64,000 bases of DNA from Paenibacillus camelliae (GCF_023715345.1 NZ_JAMBNY010000001.1:744001-808000); one strand, 5' to 3'. Counted from the stretch's first letter, positions 29,791 to 40,963 are shown. Numbers and translations are program-made. The notes: generated from the sequence alone by a model not told the origin.

Positions 29791-30010
29791 ATGCACTTAG
29801 CATGAGAAAATTCATAAATTGTGTTGGTTTCAAAGACAATATATCACTCACTAATTGATGGAGCTCCGGCTTGCCCTGCTTAGCATACTTCGCACTGACG
29901 CAGCGCCATATCTCGGATGCTTCAACATGATCATATCCAATCAGCCTAAATTCCTCCGCCTTACTGTTGCAAAGCTCTTCAATGACTGAATCCCACTCGA
30001 TGCTGGTCAA
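29771..30010 (-). CDS. comN: Post-transcriptional regulator ComN family
   Basis: A 79-residue helical protein of the ComN/YrzD family. ComN in B. subtilis controls comE mRNA after transcription and localises to division sites; that role is not shown here. Key sequence: ASEIWRCVSAKYAKQGKPELHQLV followed by DILSLKPTQFMNFLMLSAYKG. I place the start at the TTG at 30010, eight bases after AGGAGG; a GTG three codons upstream is too close to that site. It is next to spoVB and secD, as in B. subtilis. Confidence 0.88.
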   Translation of the reverse strand: MTSIEWDSVIEELCNSKAEEFRLIGYDHVEASEIWRCVSAKYAKQGKPELHQLVSDILSLKPTQFMNFLMLSAYKGDSF

Positions 30011-30164
30011 TCGCTTCACCTCCTCTAAGCTTAGGGAGCATAGCTCAACCTATATATTCGCTAATTATAACATATTTCCTGCTGATGCTTATCAATTTTG
30101 ACATGGAATGGAGGATGACAAGCATAGGATGGAATGTACAGGCTTATTAAGAGAGGTGTAAGTA

Positions 30165-31757
30165 ATGACAAAGCAAAGCTTTATCAAGGGTGCCATGATT
30201 TTATTGCTGGCAGGAATTATAAATCGTATCTTAGGTTTTATTCCAAGAATTACATTGCCACGTATTATCGGTGCTGAAGGAGTAGGGATTTATCAGCTTA
30301 GCTATCCGTTTCTTATTGTTTTATTAACCTTCATTACAGGCGGCATCCCTTTAGCTATCGCAAAATGGATTGCAGAAGCAGAGTCAGTCGGTGACACGGC
30401 CAGAGTGAAACGAATTTTCAGAACAGCTATGGTGCTAAGTGTGTCGATTGCCCTGGCGCTAACAAGCTTTATGCTTTTTTTTGCACCGCTTATCATTAAG
30501 TACATTATACCTGAGCCGCGAGTTTATCAGTCCTTTTTAGTCATGACACCACTACTCGTTATTATTGGTGTTAGTGCAGTTTATCGAGGATACTTCCAAG
30601 GTAAGCAGAATATGATTCCAAGTGCAGTTTCACAGACGATCGAAACACTCATTCGCATCATCTTCTCTTTAGTGCTCTCCTATATGCTTTTGCCTTACGG
30701 CTTGCAATGGGGAGCTGCTGGTGCAATGATGGGGGTCGTTATTGGGGAAGTGGCATCCTTGCTTACGATGCTGTTCTGTTATTACCGAGAGCGCAAACGC
30801 AAGCTCTCCGCATTAGTGAATACGACTTCTGTGGAAGTAAAGACGGAAATAACAAAGACTATAGAAACAAAGGATTCGTCGATACTTCGTAAGCTGCTCT
30901 CCCTATCTATTCCTGTAACAGGCAGCAGACTTGTAGGCTCAGTCAGCTATTTGTTAGAATCCATCTTTACAGCGAGAAGCCTTGCAGCAGCTGGCATTAT
31001 TACAAGCTTAGCTACCGCACAGTATGGAGCTTTGCAGGGGATGATTATGCCGCTTATTCTACTGCCAACAGCATTGACCTATTCCTTAGCAGTGTCACTC
31101 GTACCGTCCTTATCCGAGGCAGCTGCACAAAAACAAAACAGTCTCATTCATAAACGTCTTCATCAATCGATGCGCATCTCACTCGTAGCAGGAGCACCGT
31201 TTACCATTATTATGTTTTTGTTTGCCGAACCGATTTGTGAGCTGCTCTATGCGCATAGAGAATATGCTCCTATGCTTCAGCTAATAGCTCCTATCGGTAT
31301 ATTTATTTATCTACAGGCTCCGCTTCAGGCAACGCTGCAAGCGTTAGAGAAGCCTGGTGTAGCGTTAGGAAACACCTTTATTGGTGCTGTGGTAAAAATC
31401 AGTCTGATCATTATTCTAGCATCTAATCCGGCACTTGGTATTCTTGGAGCGCTGATTGCGATTGCAGTTAACACTGTACTCGTTACCGTCCTCCATGCGT
31501 TTAGCGTGAAACGGTTTGTCGGCTTTCAAATGAATATACTTGATTTTGTAAAGGTAGGAGCAGCGATTGTTATCGCAGGGGCGTTTGCACATTATGTAAA
31601 GTCGCTGCTGTCAGCTCAACCAGAATGGCTTAGTCTGCTGATTGCATGTGCAACGACGATGATTCTTTACGTATATTTCATGTTTTTAATGAAAATTATA
31701 GATCGAGATGATTTAACACGTATCCCTTACATTGGTAAATGGTTTAACGTGCATTAA
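30165..31757 (+). CDS. spoVB: Stage V sporulation protein B (MATE/MOP flippase family)
   Basis: A 530-residue polytopic membrane protein with about 14 helices of the MOP flippase superfamily, needed for spore cortex formation in B. subtilis. It begins with KGAMILLLAGIINRILGFI and GAEGVGIYQLSYPFLIVLL, both typical of SpoVB, and has a charged cytoplasmic loop near 215-240. It probably flips lipid-linked cortex precursor. It is divergent from comN and overlaps the convergent DUF421 gene by four bases at its 3' end. Confidence 0.93.
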   Translation: MTKQSFIKGAMILLLAGIINRILGFIPRITLPRIIGAEGVGIYQLSYPFLIVLLTFITGGIPLAIAKWIAEAESVGDTARVKRIFRTAMVLSVSIALALTSFMLFFAPLIIKYIIPEPRVYQSFLVMTPLLVIIGVSAVYRGYFQGKQNMIPSAVSQTIETLIRIIFSLVLSYMLLPYGLQWGAAGAMMGVVIGEVASLLTMLFCYYRERKRKLSALVNTTSVEVKTEITKTIETKDSSILRKLLSLSIPVTGSRLVGSVSYLLESIFTARSLAAAGIITSLATAQYGALQGMIMPLILLPTALTYSLAVSLVPSLSEAAAQKQNSLIHKRLHQSMRISLVAGAPFTIIMFLFAEPICELLYAHREYAPMLQLIAPIGIFIYLQAPLQATLQALEKPGVALGNTFIGAVVKISLIIILASNPALGILGALIAIAVNTVLVTVLHAFSVKRFVGFQMNILDFVKVGAAIVIAGAFAHYVKSLLSAQPEWLSLLIACATTMILYVYFMFLMKIIDRDDLTRIPYIGKWFNVH

Positions 31758-32512
31758 TGATCCTTTTTCTCAATATCGATGTAGATGCGATTTTTGTGAT
31801 CAATCGTGCAGAGCAGCACCTCTTTGAACTGTGTAGCACCTTTTTCTTGAATAACATTTTTAAGCCAAAATCTTGTTTTCTTTAGCTTCTCAAGGTTATT
31901 GTCCTGTACTTTACCGTCCATGATGAGTGGTATCGGTAAGGTCTCATAGCGAAAGCCTTGTGGTATGGTGCTCTCGTTTGTTGATGGTTGCTGTGCCTGT
32001 TGTTCATTATTCTGTTCATTCTGATCACTAGCTTGCTCAGCATTAGCATCTTCCTGCTGCTGACTAGGCTTAGGAATAACAGATAGTTTTCCGCTCGTTT
32101 CTAATATTGCGAACTCAACATCATCAATGGAAGCAATCCCTTGTTCACGTAATTGAGTCATCAGATCATCCAAATTATATCGTTGCTTCTTCAGCTCATC
32201 CTTATAAATCTGTCCTTGAGCCATAATCACTGATGGCTTGCCATCAAGAAATAAACGCAGCTTGCGGCTCTTTAAGGACATAAATGCAGTAACGAACTGA
32301 ACCACTAACAATATCGCGATGGGGATTAGTCCATGCGTTAACTGACTATCCGGATCTTCGATCTCGATGACGGCTAATTCAGCAATCATAACAGAAATTA
32401 CGAGATCAAATACGGACAGCTTACCTATTTCACGTTTGCCCATGAGGCGCAGCACAATGAATACGATGACGTACATCAATAACGTTCGCCATGATAGTCC
32501 AATCCAATCCAT
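31754..32512 (-). CDS. DUF421 membrane protein (YrbG-like)
   Basis: A 252-residue protein with three N-terminal helices (LLMYVIVFIVLRLMGKREIGK) and a cytoplasmic DUF421 domain (FLDGKPSVIMAQGQI, NLDDLMTQLREQGI). The family includes YetF-type spore proteins. A Gln/Glu/Asn-rich insertion of about 35 residues interrupts the soluble domain near 160-195, which is unusual. It is convergent with spoVB. Molecular function is unknown. Confidence 0.88.
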   Translation of the reverse strand: MDWIGLSWRTLLMYVIVFIVLRLMGKREIGKLSVFDLVISVMIAELAVIEIEDPDSQLTHGLIPIAILLVVQFVTAFMSLKSRKLRLFLDGKPSVIMAQGQIYKDELKKQRYNLDDLMTQLREQGIASIDDVEFAILETSGKLSVIPKPSQQQEDANAEQASDQNEQNNEQQAQQPSTNESTIPQGFRYETLPIPLIMDGKVQDNNLEKLKKTRFWLKNVIQEKGATQFKEVLLCTIDHKNRIYIDIEKKDH

Positions 32513-32690
32513 GAACCTACTTCCTCTCTAACTAACGTATGAGGTATTGTGACCGCATGAGTAACGGTTCATACAGATTAGAGTCACGTATTATATGGGA
32601 ATTAACAAAAAGAAATATTGTATTGACAACTTGTACTAATTCCAGTGGGTTGACCATAAGGTAAATTATAATACATTAAGGAGGGTTATC

Positions 32691-33071
32691 ATGAATACAG
32701 GTACTCGCAAGCTAATGGCGATGCCAATTCTGGCAGGAATTACATTCGCGCTTATTTGGCTCGCCGCCGGTGCACTGCTGCTCTCATTGTTACTGCATTT
32801 TACATCAGTGAAGGAAAGCAATCTGGGGATGATGGCTTTTATTGTACATAGCTTAGCTTCTTTTGTTGGAGGCTTTAGTGCGGGTAAGCGAGCTAGCTCT
32901 AAAGGTTGGTACTATGGCAGCAGCTTAGGAATTTTGTATGGACTTATTATTATCATTGTAAGCTTCCTCGCAACAGACGTATCACTCAGCCTTCACAGCT
33001 TTACATTACTGTTATCTGTGCTAGCAGCAGGAGCTTTCGGCGGCATGATTGGTGTTAATTTGCGTAAATAA
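32691..33071 (+). CDS. YrzE/TIGR04086-like membrane protein
   Basis: A 126-residue membrane protein with four helices and glycine-rich stretches (SFVGGFSAGKRASSKGWYYG, AAGAFGGMIGVNL). It matches the small YrzE family by size, topology and place between yrbG and yajC. AAGGAGGG precedes the ATG. No function is known for the family. Transcription ends at the shared terminator that follows the stop. Confidence 0.82.
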   Translation: MNTGTRKLMAMPILAGITFALIWLAAGALLLSLLLHFTSVKESNLGMMAFIVHSLASFVGGFSAGKRASSKGWYYGSSLGILYGLIIIIVSFLATDVSLSLHSFTLLLSVLAAGAFGGMIGVNLRK

Positions 33072-33119
33072 AAATGTCCCAATAGACGACATGAATCCGT
33101 GTCGCTATTGGGACATTTT
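33071..33119. terminator. Bidirectional terminator between yrzE-like gene and yajC
   Basis: AAAATGTCCCAATA...TATTGGGACATTTT with inner pairing ACGACA/TGTCG. T runs on both strands serve two convergent units. Confidence 0.93.
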
Positions 33120-33142
33120 CATTGCTATAAAAGCTATGTAGC

Positions 33143-33451
33143 CTATTCCGCAGATGGTGCAGATTGAGATACAGTGCTGATCGCACTGCGGTCAAACGTA
33201 AGCTTAACTGTATCGTTTACACGAACAACAGCAGTATCATCAGTAAGCTCAACGATTGTTCCATGAAGGCCACCGATCGTTACGATCTTATCGCCCTTTT
33301 TCAATTGATGTAGCATTTGAGTACGCTGCTTTTGCTTCTTTTGTTGAGGACGAATAAGTAGGAAGTAAAATACAACAAACATAAGCACGAAAGGAAGTAA
33401 TAATCCCCAAATACTTTGTGTTTGCGTTGCATCAGCTAGATAGATTGACAT
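33143..33451 (-). CDS. yajC: Preprotein translocase subunit YajC
   Basis: A 102-residue protein with one N-terminal helix (WGLLLPFVLMFVVFYFLLIRPQQKKQK) and a small soluble beta domain (LKKGDKIVTIGGLHGTIVEL). It is an accessory to SecDF. It is the last gene of the ruvC operon, 21 bases after tgt, with AAAGGGGTG as its ribosome site. Confidence 0.96.
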   Translation of the reverse strand: MSIYLADATQTQSIWGLLLPFVLMFVVFYFLLIRPQQKKQKQRTQMLHQLKKGDKIVTIGGLHGTIVELTDDTAVVRVNDTVKLTFDRSAISTVSQSAPSAE

Positions 33452-33472
33452 TTGTTATCACCCCTTTCAACG

Positions 33473-34627
<1,155 letters not shown>

Positions 34628-35674
34628 TTAATATATAAACATTGCATCTCCAAAGCTGAAGAATCGATACTTCTTCCCAATAGCTTCTTCATAAGCTTGC
34701 ATAATATGCTCACGGCCAGCAAGTGCGCTGACAAGCATAACTAGCGTTGACTTGGGAAGATGAAAGTTTGTCAGCAGTCCACTAACAAGCTGGAAGGTAT
34801 AGCCTGGATAAATAAAAATCGACGTCCAGCCATTGCATGATTGAAGTGGTTCATCGCCAAAGCGCTGCCCAATTGTTTCTAATGTGCGTGCTGAAGTGGT
34901 GCCCACAGCTATTATTCTACGTTCTTCATCTCGAGCTCGTTGCAAAATTTTTGCCGTTTCTTCACTAATCTCATAATATTCCGCATGCATCTCATGCTCT
35001 TCTACTGTTTCAGAGGACATCGGGCGAAACGTACCTAAGCCAACATGCAGCGTGATATAGGCCAGCTCCACACCTTTAGCCTCAAGCTCTGCCAAAAATG
35101 CTTCTGTGAAATGCAAGCCTGCCGTAGGCGCAGCAGCTGAGCCTTCATGCTTCGAATATACCGTTTGATAACGTTCCTTCTCATCTAATCTTTCTTTAAT
35201 ATATGGAGGAAGCGGCATTTCTCCAAGCTGATCTAGCAGCTCGTTAAAAATACCTTCATAGGAAAATCGAACGATTCGCGCTCCCATCTCCCCTTCCTCT
35301 TCTACTGTTGCCCGAAGTAACGGCTCGCCAGATCCGTTGTCGCCAAAATCTACAACTGTACCAATTTTCATCCGCTTTGCAGGCTTGGCCAATACTTCCC
35401 AACGATCATCCTCAAGCTGCTTTAACAGCAGCAGCTCAATTTTCGCACCAGTATCCTGCTTCATTCCTAACAGCCTTGCTGGAATAACTCGTGTATCGTT
35501 CAACACAAGGACATCGCCCGCATGCAGCTTGCTCGATAAATCTATAAACGCTCCGTGCTCAATTGCTCCCGATTGCTTGTTAAGCATGAGCAATCTTGAA
35601 GCCGTTCTTTCCGCTAGAGGTGTTTGCGCTATAAGCTCCTCTGGAAGCTCAAAATCAAATAAATCTACATTCAT
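34628..35674 (-). CDS. queA: S-adenosylmethionine:tRNA ribosyltransferase-isomerase
   Basis: A 348-residue enzyme that converts preQ1-tRNA to epoxyqueuosine-tRNA with the ribosyl part of SAM. It begins [17 protein letters not shown] and shows [42 protein letters not shown] and [18 protein letters not shown]. Length is normal. It is seven bases after the SpoIID-like gene in the ruvC operon. Confidence 0.97.
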   Translation of the reverse strand: MNVDLFDFELPEELIAQTPLAERTASRLLMLNKQSGAIEHGAFIDLSSKLHAGDVLVLNDTRVIPARLLGMKQDTGAKIELLLLKQLEDDRWEVLAKPAKRMKIGTVVDFGDNGSGEPLLRATVEEEGEMGARIVRFSYEGIFNELLDQLGEMPLPPYIKERLDEKERYQTVYSKHEGSAAAPTAGLHFTEAFLAELEAKGVELAYITLHVGLGTFRPMSSETVEEHEMHAEYYEISEETAKILQRARDEERRIIAVGTTSARTLETIGQRFGDEPLQSCNGWTSIFIYPGYTFQLVSGLLTNFHLPKSTLVMLVSALAGREHIMQAYEEAIGKKYRFFSFGDAMFIY

Positions 35675-35681
35675 CGTTTAC

Positions 35682-37787
35682 TCAGTCCTTAGCAATTGTT
35701 GATCCTGCATAATAGTATTTCAGAATATACTGATAGTCATACCCTTCCTTAGCTAAGCCGTAGGCTCCATATTGGGATAGACCTACGCCGTGACCATTAC
35801 CCGTACCATCAAACTGGAAGCCTGCTTCAGCTGTCGCTGCCCGAACATTGCCTTTTCCATCTAGTACAAACAAGTAGTCAGAGCTAGCCTTAGAAGATTG
35901 ACCATTAGCACCAAGCACCTGCAAACCAGAGGCGCCATCCTGCTTCGTTCTTTTGTTGCTGCTCGCACCGAGTACGACAACCTGTCCCGTTTGTTCAATG
36001 GAAAAATACGTGCTTTGAAGCGAGCCATCTACACCAAGCACACCGCGTAAATCAACGGGCTTGGCTACGGCTAGCGGTTTACCATTGACGCTTACCTCCG
36101 TAGCTCTGCCCGATGGGCCCTTCTTCGTAACTTCCATCGTTGTAATCGGAGACGTAATCGATAGCTTTGCACCTATCGCCTTTAGCATTTCCTCGCTTGT
36201 ATATGGTCCTCTGCGCCAGGTCATTGCATTAGACTGTATAATTTTTTCAAGTGCGACAAGCTGTACGCCGCTGTTAATGACCTCGATTGGTGTAACATTG
36301 CTCTGAATTAACGGGTTGCGGCGAATATTGGTACCATCCGTATTGGAATGCAATATCGGCTTGCCCGCCGCATTCTTCATTCCTGTATCCTTTACAAGAT
36401 CCTCACGGATATAGCCTACCTTGCCGTTTGGCAGGACGACACGATACCAGTTGTGTAGTCCTGCCTCGGATATCGCATCGGGACTTACTACAGATTTTAG
36501 GTAAGCTACTTCATTACCCCATATCTCTTTCGCATCAGCGGTTCTTCCACCAGCACTTGAGCTGAATAGCGTTTCAACCAGTCTTCCATTGTACATCAGC
36601 ACTTCGCCCTTAGTAGCATCGACTGCTGCAGTTGTATTCTGATGCTCTGAATGTACGCCATAATATGCTTGACTTGTCGTTGTATCGACAACGTGGGCAA
36701 CCGTAAAGCCATTCCCTCCGTACAGTGCATACGTTCTAGCAGCCACCGCTTGAGCCTTTAATGCTTCAATCGGCCAAGATGGGAACATTTCAATAGCGAC
36801 AACAGAATATAAATATTGCTCTAATGGCAGCTCATTAACGATGTACATTTGATTGTTGAGTGCTCCCGCTTCGATCGTTCCGCGATAGCTGCGCTCACTC
36901 CGCTCGGCTAAAGAGACATAACCATTCGCTTCTGCTTTTACGGAAACAACCATTCCAGGATTATAAAGGTAGAGCTCATCGGAGCTGTTCGCTGCGCCGT
37001 CAACACTGTGATCGACACGCATTACAAGCATATCCTCGTTACCTTTTACTGTGCTTAGCTTGCTAGACACCTTTGAAGCAGCTGTCTTTACGAGCTCAAG
37101 CTCAGCTTCAGTACCTGCCAAGCCTACGAGCACGGTAAACTCCAGCTTACCTGAGCTGTTAAGCTTCATGCCGACTGCTGTATCTAGCCCCTGTGCACCA
37201 AAGCTTGCGGCTGCTTTGAGTGCTTCGGATTTTGTTGCATAGCTGCCACTGCTAAGCGAGTGAGGACCTGCTACGATCATACTCGTTCCTGCAGCCTTTG
37301 ATATTGTTGCATTACCTTTCCATTTGTTGAGTGCAGTAGTCGCTTCACTATGCGCACTATACCCACCTTCTAATACTTGATAGGTGGCGGTATTTTTTTT
37401 ACTAAGCGAAATTAAAAACGGTGAGCCTCCCGCTGCTTTAACAGCATCGTATACCTGCTTCGCTTGATTAAACTGTGTAGCTTCAACAACCTTTACTTTA
37501 TAATCATTCATTGCGAGTCTAAGCTGATCATTCTCAGGAAAGCTTAGCCACTGCGTCGTTTGCTTAGAAGCTGTTACCGATAAATTCATCGCACTGCTTG
37601 AGCTCAGTGTCGCAGTCTTAGTCAGACTAGTATATTTTCCTGGTAGATTTACAAACAACGCAACCCGAATATTATCAAGCGTTGGAACCGCTGCTTGAGC
37701 TGTCGGTGCCAGCTGTGACGTGCCAGCAGCGAGCAAAACCATGACGATAAGCAATGTGGACATTGCACGTCTAAATGACTTGTTCAT
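35682..37787 (-). CDS. SpoIID/LytB domain protein, secreted
   Basis: A 701-residue exported protein with a signal peptide of about 33 residues (LLIVMVLLAAGTSQL). A SPOR-like segment (about 105-250) precedes the SpoIID/LytB domain, which has YIVNELPLEQYLYSVVAIEM, EALKAQAVAARTYAL, TTTSQAYYGV and FSSSAGGRTADAKEIWG, and ends GHGVGLSQYGAYGLA. SpoIID itself is a lytic transglycosylase active in engulfment. This one is much larger and sits between ruvB and queA, so it is a paralogue with probable cell-wall function. Confidence 0.9.
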   Translation of the reverse strand: MNKSFRRAMSTLLIVMVLLAAGTSQLAPTAQAAVPTLDNIRVALFVNLPGKYTSLTKTATLSSSSAMNLSVTASKQTTQWLSFPENDQLRLAMNDYKVKVVEATQFNQAKQVYDAVKAAGGSPFLISLSKKNTATYQVLEGGYSAHSEATTALNKWKGNATISKAAGTSMIVAGPHSLSSGSYATKSEALKAAASFGAQGLDTAVGMKLNSSGKLEFTVLVGLAGTEAELELVKTAASKVSSKLSTVKGNEDMLVMRVDHSVDGAANSSDELYLYNPGMVVSVKAEANGYVSLAERSERSYRGTIEAGALNNQMYIVNELPLEQYLYSVVAIEMFPSWPIEALKAQAVAARTYALYGGNGFTVAHVVDTTTSQAYYGVHSEHQNTTAAVDATKGEVLMYNGRLVETLFSSSAGGRTADAKEIWGNEVAYLKSVVSPDAISEAGLHNWYRVVLPNGKVGYIREDLVKDTGMKNAAGKPILHSNTDGTNIRRNPLIQSNVTPIEVINSGVQLVALEKIIQSNAMTWRRGPYTSEEMLKAIGAKLSITSPITTMEVTKKGPSGRATEVSVNGKPLAVAKPVDLRGVLGVDGSLQSTYFSIEQTGQVVVLGASSNKRTKQDGASGLQVLGANGQSSKASSDYLFVLDGKGNVRAATAEAGFQFDGTGNGHGVGLSQYGAYGLAKEGYDYQYILKYYYAGSTIAKD

Positions 37788-37799
37788 ATGATCACATCC

Positions 37800-38804
37800 T
37801 TATTTTTGATCTGGAAAAGGTAGCCCTAAATGTCGATAGGCACCTTCCGTTACGATTCGCCCGCGAGGTGTTCGCTGCAAAAATCCAATCTGCATCAAAT
37901 ACGGCTCGTAAACATCCTCAATCGTTTGTGGCTCCTCGCCGATCGTAGCTGCAATGGTATCCAGCCCTACCGGCCTTCCGGAAAAGGTTGTCACCATGGC
38001 ATGCAGCATTTTATGATCGATATGGTCCAAGCCCTTAGGATCGACCTGAAGCAGCTCTAACGCTGACTTTGCAATCTCTTCTGTAATGATGCCGTCGCCC
38101 CGTACCTGCGCATAATCGCGAACGCGTTTAAGCAGACGATTAGCAATACGCGGAGTCCCACGAGATCGAAGTGCAATCTCATAGGGTGCTTCACCGATAA
38201 TCGCAACGTCTAATATTTCTGCTGCCCTTGAGACGATAAAAGCAAGCTCATCAACTGTATAAAATTCTAACCGGCTAACGACCCCAAAGCGATCACGCAA
38301 TGGAGCTGACAGCAGCCCTGCTCTTGTCGTTGCCCCGATTAATGTGAATGGAGGTAAATCTAGACGTACAGATCGTGCGCTTGGACCTTTTCCGATCATA
38401 ATATCGAGTGCAAAATCCTCCATAGCCGGATATAGCACCTCTTCAACTGTACGATGGAGGCGATGAATCTCATCGATAAATAATACATCGCCTTCTTGCA
38501 GGTTCGTTAATAGCGCAGCAAGGTCTCCAGGACGCTCTATCGCTGGCCCTGACGTCGTACGTAAATTCACCCCAAGCTCGTTCGCTATAATGTTCGACAA
38601 TGTCGTTTTACCAAGTCCTGGCGGGCCATATAGCAGAACATGGTCCAGTGCTTCCTTGCGCAGCTTAGCTGCTTCAATGTAAATCATCAAGTTTTCTTTT
38701 GCTTTTGTTTGCCCGATGTATTCGTTCAAATAACGAGGACGCAAGCTTAGTTCTGCCGCATGCTCTTCCATCATTAAATTTGCGGAAATTATCCGTTCAT
38801 CCAT
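37800..38804 (-). CDS. ruvB: Holliday junction branch migration helicase RuvB
   Basis: A 334-residue AAA+ motor that drives branch migration with RuvA. Present are [19 protein letters not shown], Walker [16 protein letters not shown], Walker [13 protein letters not shown], sensor [18 protein letters not shown] and the winged-helix end [22 protein letters not shown] lies ten bases before the ATG. It is 20 bases after ruvA. Confidence 0.98.
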   Translation of the reverse strand: MDERIISANLMMEEHAAELSLRPRYLNEYIGQTKAKENLMIYIEAAKLRKEALDHVLLYGPPGLGKTTLSNIIANELGVNLRTTSGPAIERPGDLAALLTNLQEGDVLFIDEIHRLHRTVEEVLYPAMEDFALDIMIGKGPSARSVRLDLPPFTLIGATTRAGLLSAPLRDRFGVVSRLEFYTVDELAFIVSRAAEILDVAIIGEAPYEIALRSRGTPRIANRLLKRVRDYAQVRGDGIITEEIAKSALELLQVDPKGLDHIDHKMLHAMVTTFSGRPVGLDTIAATIGEEPQTIEDVYEPYLMQIGFLQRTPRGRIVTEGAYRHLGLPFPDQK

Positions 38805-38824
38805 GCTGCTCGAGCTCCTTTCCG

Positions 38825-39457
38825 TTATCCCTTAAATAGCTGTTGCAGCGCCTTCTTCATCAAAACATCCACACTGTCGTCAGAGGAAACACTTTGCTGA
38901 AGCTTCTGCCACGCTTGATCAAGCTCCGTTTCTGTATAGCCAAGCGCCTTGAGCGCTTCCTTCGCTTCCATCCACGCTTTGCCTTCTGGTATCGTTTCAT
39001 GCGGTGCATCCTCATATTGTAATGAGAACCCAGTACCTGAACCAAACTGATCAAAGCCAAGATCTCCAAGCTTATCCTTCAAATCAAGCACAATACGTTG
39101 AGCAGTTTTTTTACCTATACCTGGAAGCTTCGTTAAATAAGTTAGATTATCCATTTGAATTGCTTGAACAAGTGATTCAGGAGAACCTGCAGATAGCATC
39201 CCTAGCGCAACCTTAGGACCTATGCCAGAAACATCTAACAATTTACGAAATAGCGCTTTTTGTTCTCTAGATTCAAATCCGTATAATAAGATTGCATCTT
39301 CACGCACATGATAATGAATATGTACGATCATCGGTTGCTGTGCTGCCTGCAACGCATAAGGATTCGGAGCAAATACACGGTAACCAATATCTTTAACTTC
39401 TATTACCGCGTAGTCTTGCTCAACATAGGTCACAATACCCTTCAAGTAATCGATCAC
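38825..39457 (-). CDS. ruvA: Holliday junction DNA-binding protein RuvA
   Basis: A 210-residue tetrameric junction-binding protein. The OB-fold N-terminus is [18 protein letters not shown]. Two helix-hairpin-helix motifs appear as [19 protein letters not shown] and [21 protein letters not shown] flexible linker leads to domain III ([19 protein letters not shown]), which contacts RuvB. The GTG start overlaps the ruvC stop by four bases (GTGA), showing translational coupling. Confidence 0.97.
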   Translation of the reverse strand: MIDYLKGIVTYVEQDYAVIEVKDIGYRVFAPNPYALQAAQQPMIVHIHYHVREDAILLYGFESREQKALFRKLLDVSGIGPKVALGMLSAGSPESLVQAIQMDNLTYLTKLPGIGKKTAQRIVLDLKDKLGDLGFDQFGSGTGFSLQYEDAPHETIPEGKAWMEAKEALKALGYTETELDQAWQKLQQSVSSDDSVDVLMKKALQQLFKG

Positions 39458-39957
39458 GATGGTTTCACCTCATTAATTTTTTGTGTGAGCACTGCCGAGT
39501 GGGCATGACAGATCGCAACCGCTAAAGCATCAGCAACATCATCTGGCTTTGGAATGGCGCTAAGCTTAAGAAACATTTTAACCATTTCCTGAACTTGGCG
39601 TTTTTCCGCATTTCCATATCCAACGACCGCTTGCTTCACCTGTAGAGGTGTATATTCAGCTACAGGCAGCCCCCGCTGAGCGGCAGCAAGAATAATGACT
39701 CCTCTTGCTTGTCCTACAGCAAAAGCCGTCGTAACATTTCGATTAAAAAATAGTTTTTCAACGGCAACAGCATCAGGTTTATATCGTTCCATAAGTGCAC
39801 ATGCAGAATCATAAATTTGTATTAAACGTTGTTCTGGTGGTGTATGAGCTTCTGTCGTAATTGCTCCGTATTGGACAGGCGTTAACTTATGTCCTTGTTT
39901 ATCAATGAATCCAAATCCAGCTATCGCAATGCCTGGATCGATTCCTAGCACTCTCAT
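39454..39957 (-). CDS. ruvC: Crossover junction endodeoxyribonuclease RuvC
   Basis: A 167-residue resolvase. The acidic catalytic residues are in [27 protein letters not shown] and [15 protein letters not shown]. The start at 39957 is supported by GAGGTGA eight bases upstream; nine extra residues in the longer frame are not family-like. Having ruvC with ruvA and ruvB is unlike B. subtilis, which uses RecU, and is typical of Paenibacillaceae. It is the first gene of the operon behind a LexA-type box. Confidence 0.96.
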   Translation of the reverse strand: MRVLGIDPGIAIAGFGFIDKQGHKLTPVQYGAITTEAHTPPEQRLIQIYDSACALMERYKPDAVAVEKLFFNRNVTTAFAVGQARGVIILAAAQRGLPVAEYTPLQVKQAVVGYGNAEKRQVQEMVKMFLKLSAIPKPDDVADALAVAICHAHSAVLTQKINEVKPS

Positions 39958-40039
39958 TGATCCATTCACCTCTAATCTTTTCACTGCTTAAGAGGCTATA
40001 AGATCATAAAGAAACAAGCTCTTTAAGCGTCTACCCACC

Positions 40040-40045
40040 ATTATA
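40040..40045 (-). promoter_or_regulatory. Extended -10 box of the ruvC operon
   Basis: TGT-TATAAT on the minus strand at 40040-40045. There is no good -35; the position where it would be (40063-40068) is covered by the LexA-type box. Confidence 0.6.
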
Positions 40046-40064
40046 ACAAATCAACGTACGTATG

Positions 40065-40078
40065 AGAACAAATGTTTC
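40065..40078. promoter_or_regulatory. LexA-type SOS box at the ruvC promoter
   Basis: AGAACAAATGTTTC matches the Gram-positive LexA consensus CGAACRNRYGTTYC at 13 of 14 positions. It covers the -35 zone of the ruvC promoter, so LexA bound there should block transcription. The B. subtilis ruvAB genes are known SOS genes, which supports the reading. Confidence 0.75.
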
Positions 40079-40107
40079 ACGTTTCATCACTGAACTAAAA
40101 ATAAATA

Positions 40108-40143
40108 AGCCTGACAACTGAAAATAACTTCAGTCATCAGACT
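40108..40143 (-). terminator. Terminator after bofC
   Basis: Minus-strand stem AGTCTGATGACTGAAG pairing imperfectly with TTTTCAGTTGTCAGGCT, then a T-rich stretch. It lies 40 bases past the bofC stop. Confidence 0.75.
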
Positions 40144-40183
40144 TTATGTTTGTTCTTTGTTATCATCGATACATAATTGATAA

Positions 40184-40822
40184 CTATTGACTAATTCGAT
40201 CAAGACGGAATTCATTAAAAGTAGATAACACACTGTCATATTCCTCTAGATCCCGAACTCTAATTCCATTCTGCAAATGCTCGAGCTCTTGCTTAGGCAA
40301 TCTGCTCTCTAGGTAACGAATATTCAATTGAAAAAATGTTTTCATTATTTTTTCGCGTTCAGGAATTCCATCATATAGTGAAAATAACCCTTCATCATCT
40401 ATCCCAAAAAATGCATTCGCTTTGCAATACGGTGACAAATCTTCAATTTTCTCTTCAAATCGAATCAATTGATGTGTCTGGTCAACAGAAAGCTGCCAAT
40501 GTGGATTTTGTTCGGCAAGTATGACCGCATCCTCATAGGATAGCATGTCTAGGTTAACGATTTCTTCTCCACATACATATACTTTATGGAGTATTCCTCT
40601 CAGCTGCTTTCCATTGCCAAACCATGAAGATAGCTCTTCCGTTTCTGCAATAATTATCCGCTCCGCGGCGACCGTTCTGCCTCCGAAAGCAAGCACAATA
40701 ATAGCTACAGCAGCAGATAATGCAAATGCTAGTCTAGCCGCACCCCAGACAAGCTTTTTTTGAGCTTTGAACCTGCGCCTTATGCGACCTTTTAATCTTT
40801 TCCACAATAGATTATGCATCAT
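40184..40822 (-). CDS. bofC: BofC-like intercompartmental signalling protein
   Basis: A 212-residue protein with a basic N-terminus, one helix (LAFALSAAVAIIVLAFGG) and an exported part. The C-terminal 80 residues match the BofC C-terminal domain: DLSPYCKANAFFGIDDEG and FQLNIRYLESRLPKQELEHL. BofC controls SpoIVB signalling to the pro-sigma-K checkpoint in B. subtilis. I start it at the ATG at 40822, six bases after AAGGAG; the longer frame begins inside the safA terminator. It is longer than the B. subtilis protein (about 170). Confidence 0.87.
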   Translation of the reverse strand: MMHNLLWKRLKGRIRRRFKAQKKLVWGAARLAFALSAAVAIIVLAFGGRTVAAERIIIAETEELSSWFGNGKQLRGILHKVYVCGEEIVNLDMLSYEDAVILAEQNPHWQLSVDQTHQLIRFEEKIEDLSPYCKANAFFGIDDEGLFSLYDGIPEREKIMKTFFQLNIRYLESRLPKQELEHLQNGIRVRDLEEYDSVLSTFNEFRLDRISQ

Positions 40823-40908
40823 GCTGTCTCCTTCAACGTGTGTTATACATAGTGTGGACAATAATTTTATTTTCATTCTTATATATACCAACATCCAATA
40901 TGAATACA

Positions 40909-40946
40909 AAAGCAGTATTCTGCATCCATGCACAGAATACTGCTTT
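40909..40946 (-). terminator. Terminator after safA
   Basis: A perfect 14-base stem AAAGCAGTATTCTG/CAGAATACTGCTTT with a 10-base loop, then TTTTG. It follows the safA stop by 17 bases and rules out the longest bofC start. Confidence 0.92.
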
Positions 40947-40963
40947 GCTTAAGTTCTATTACA

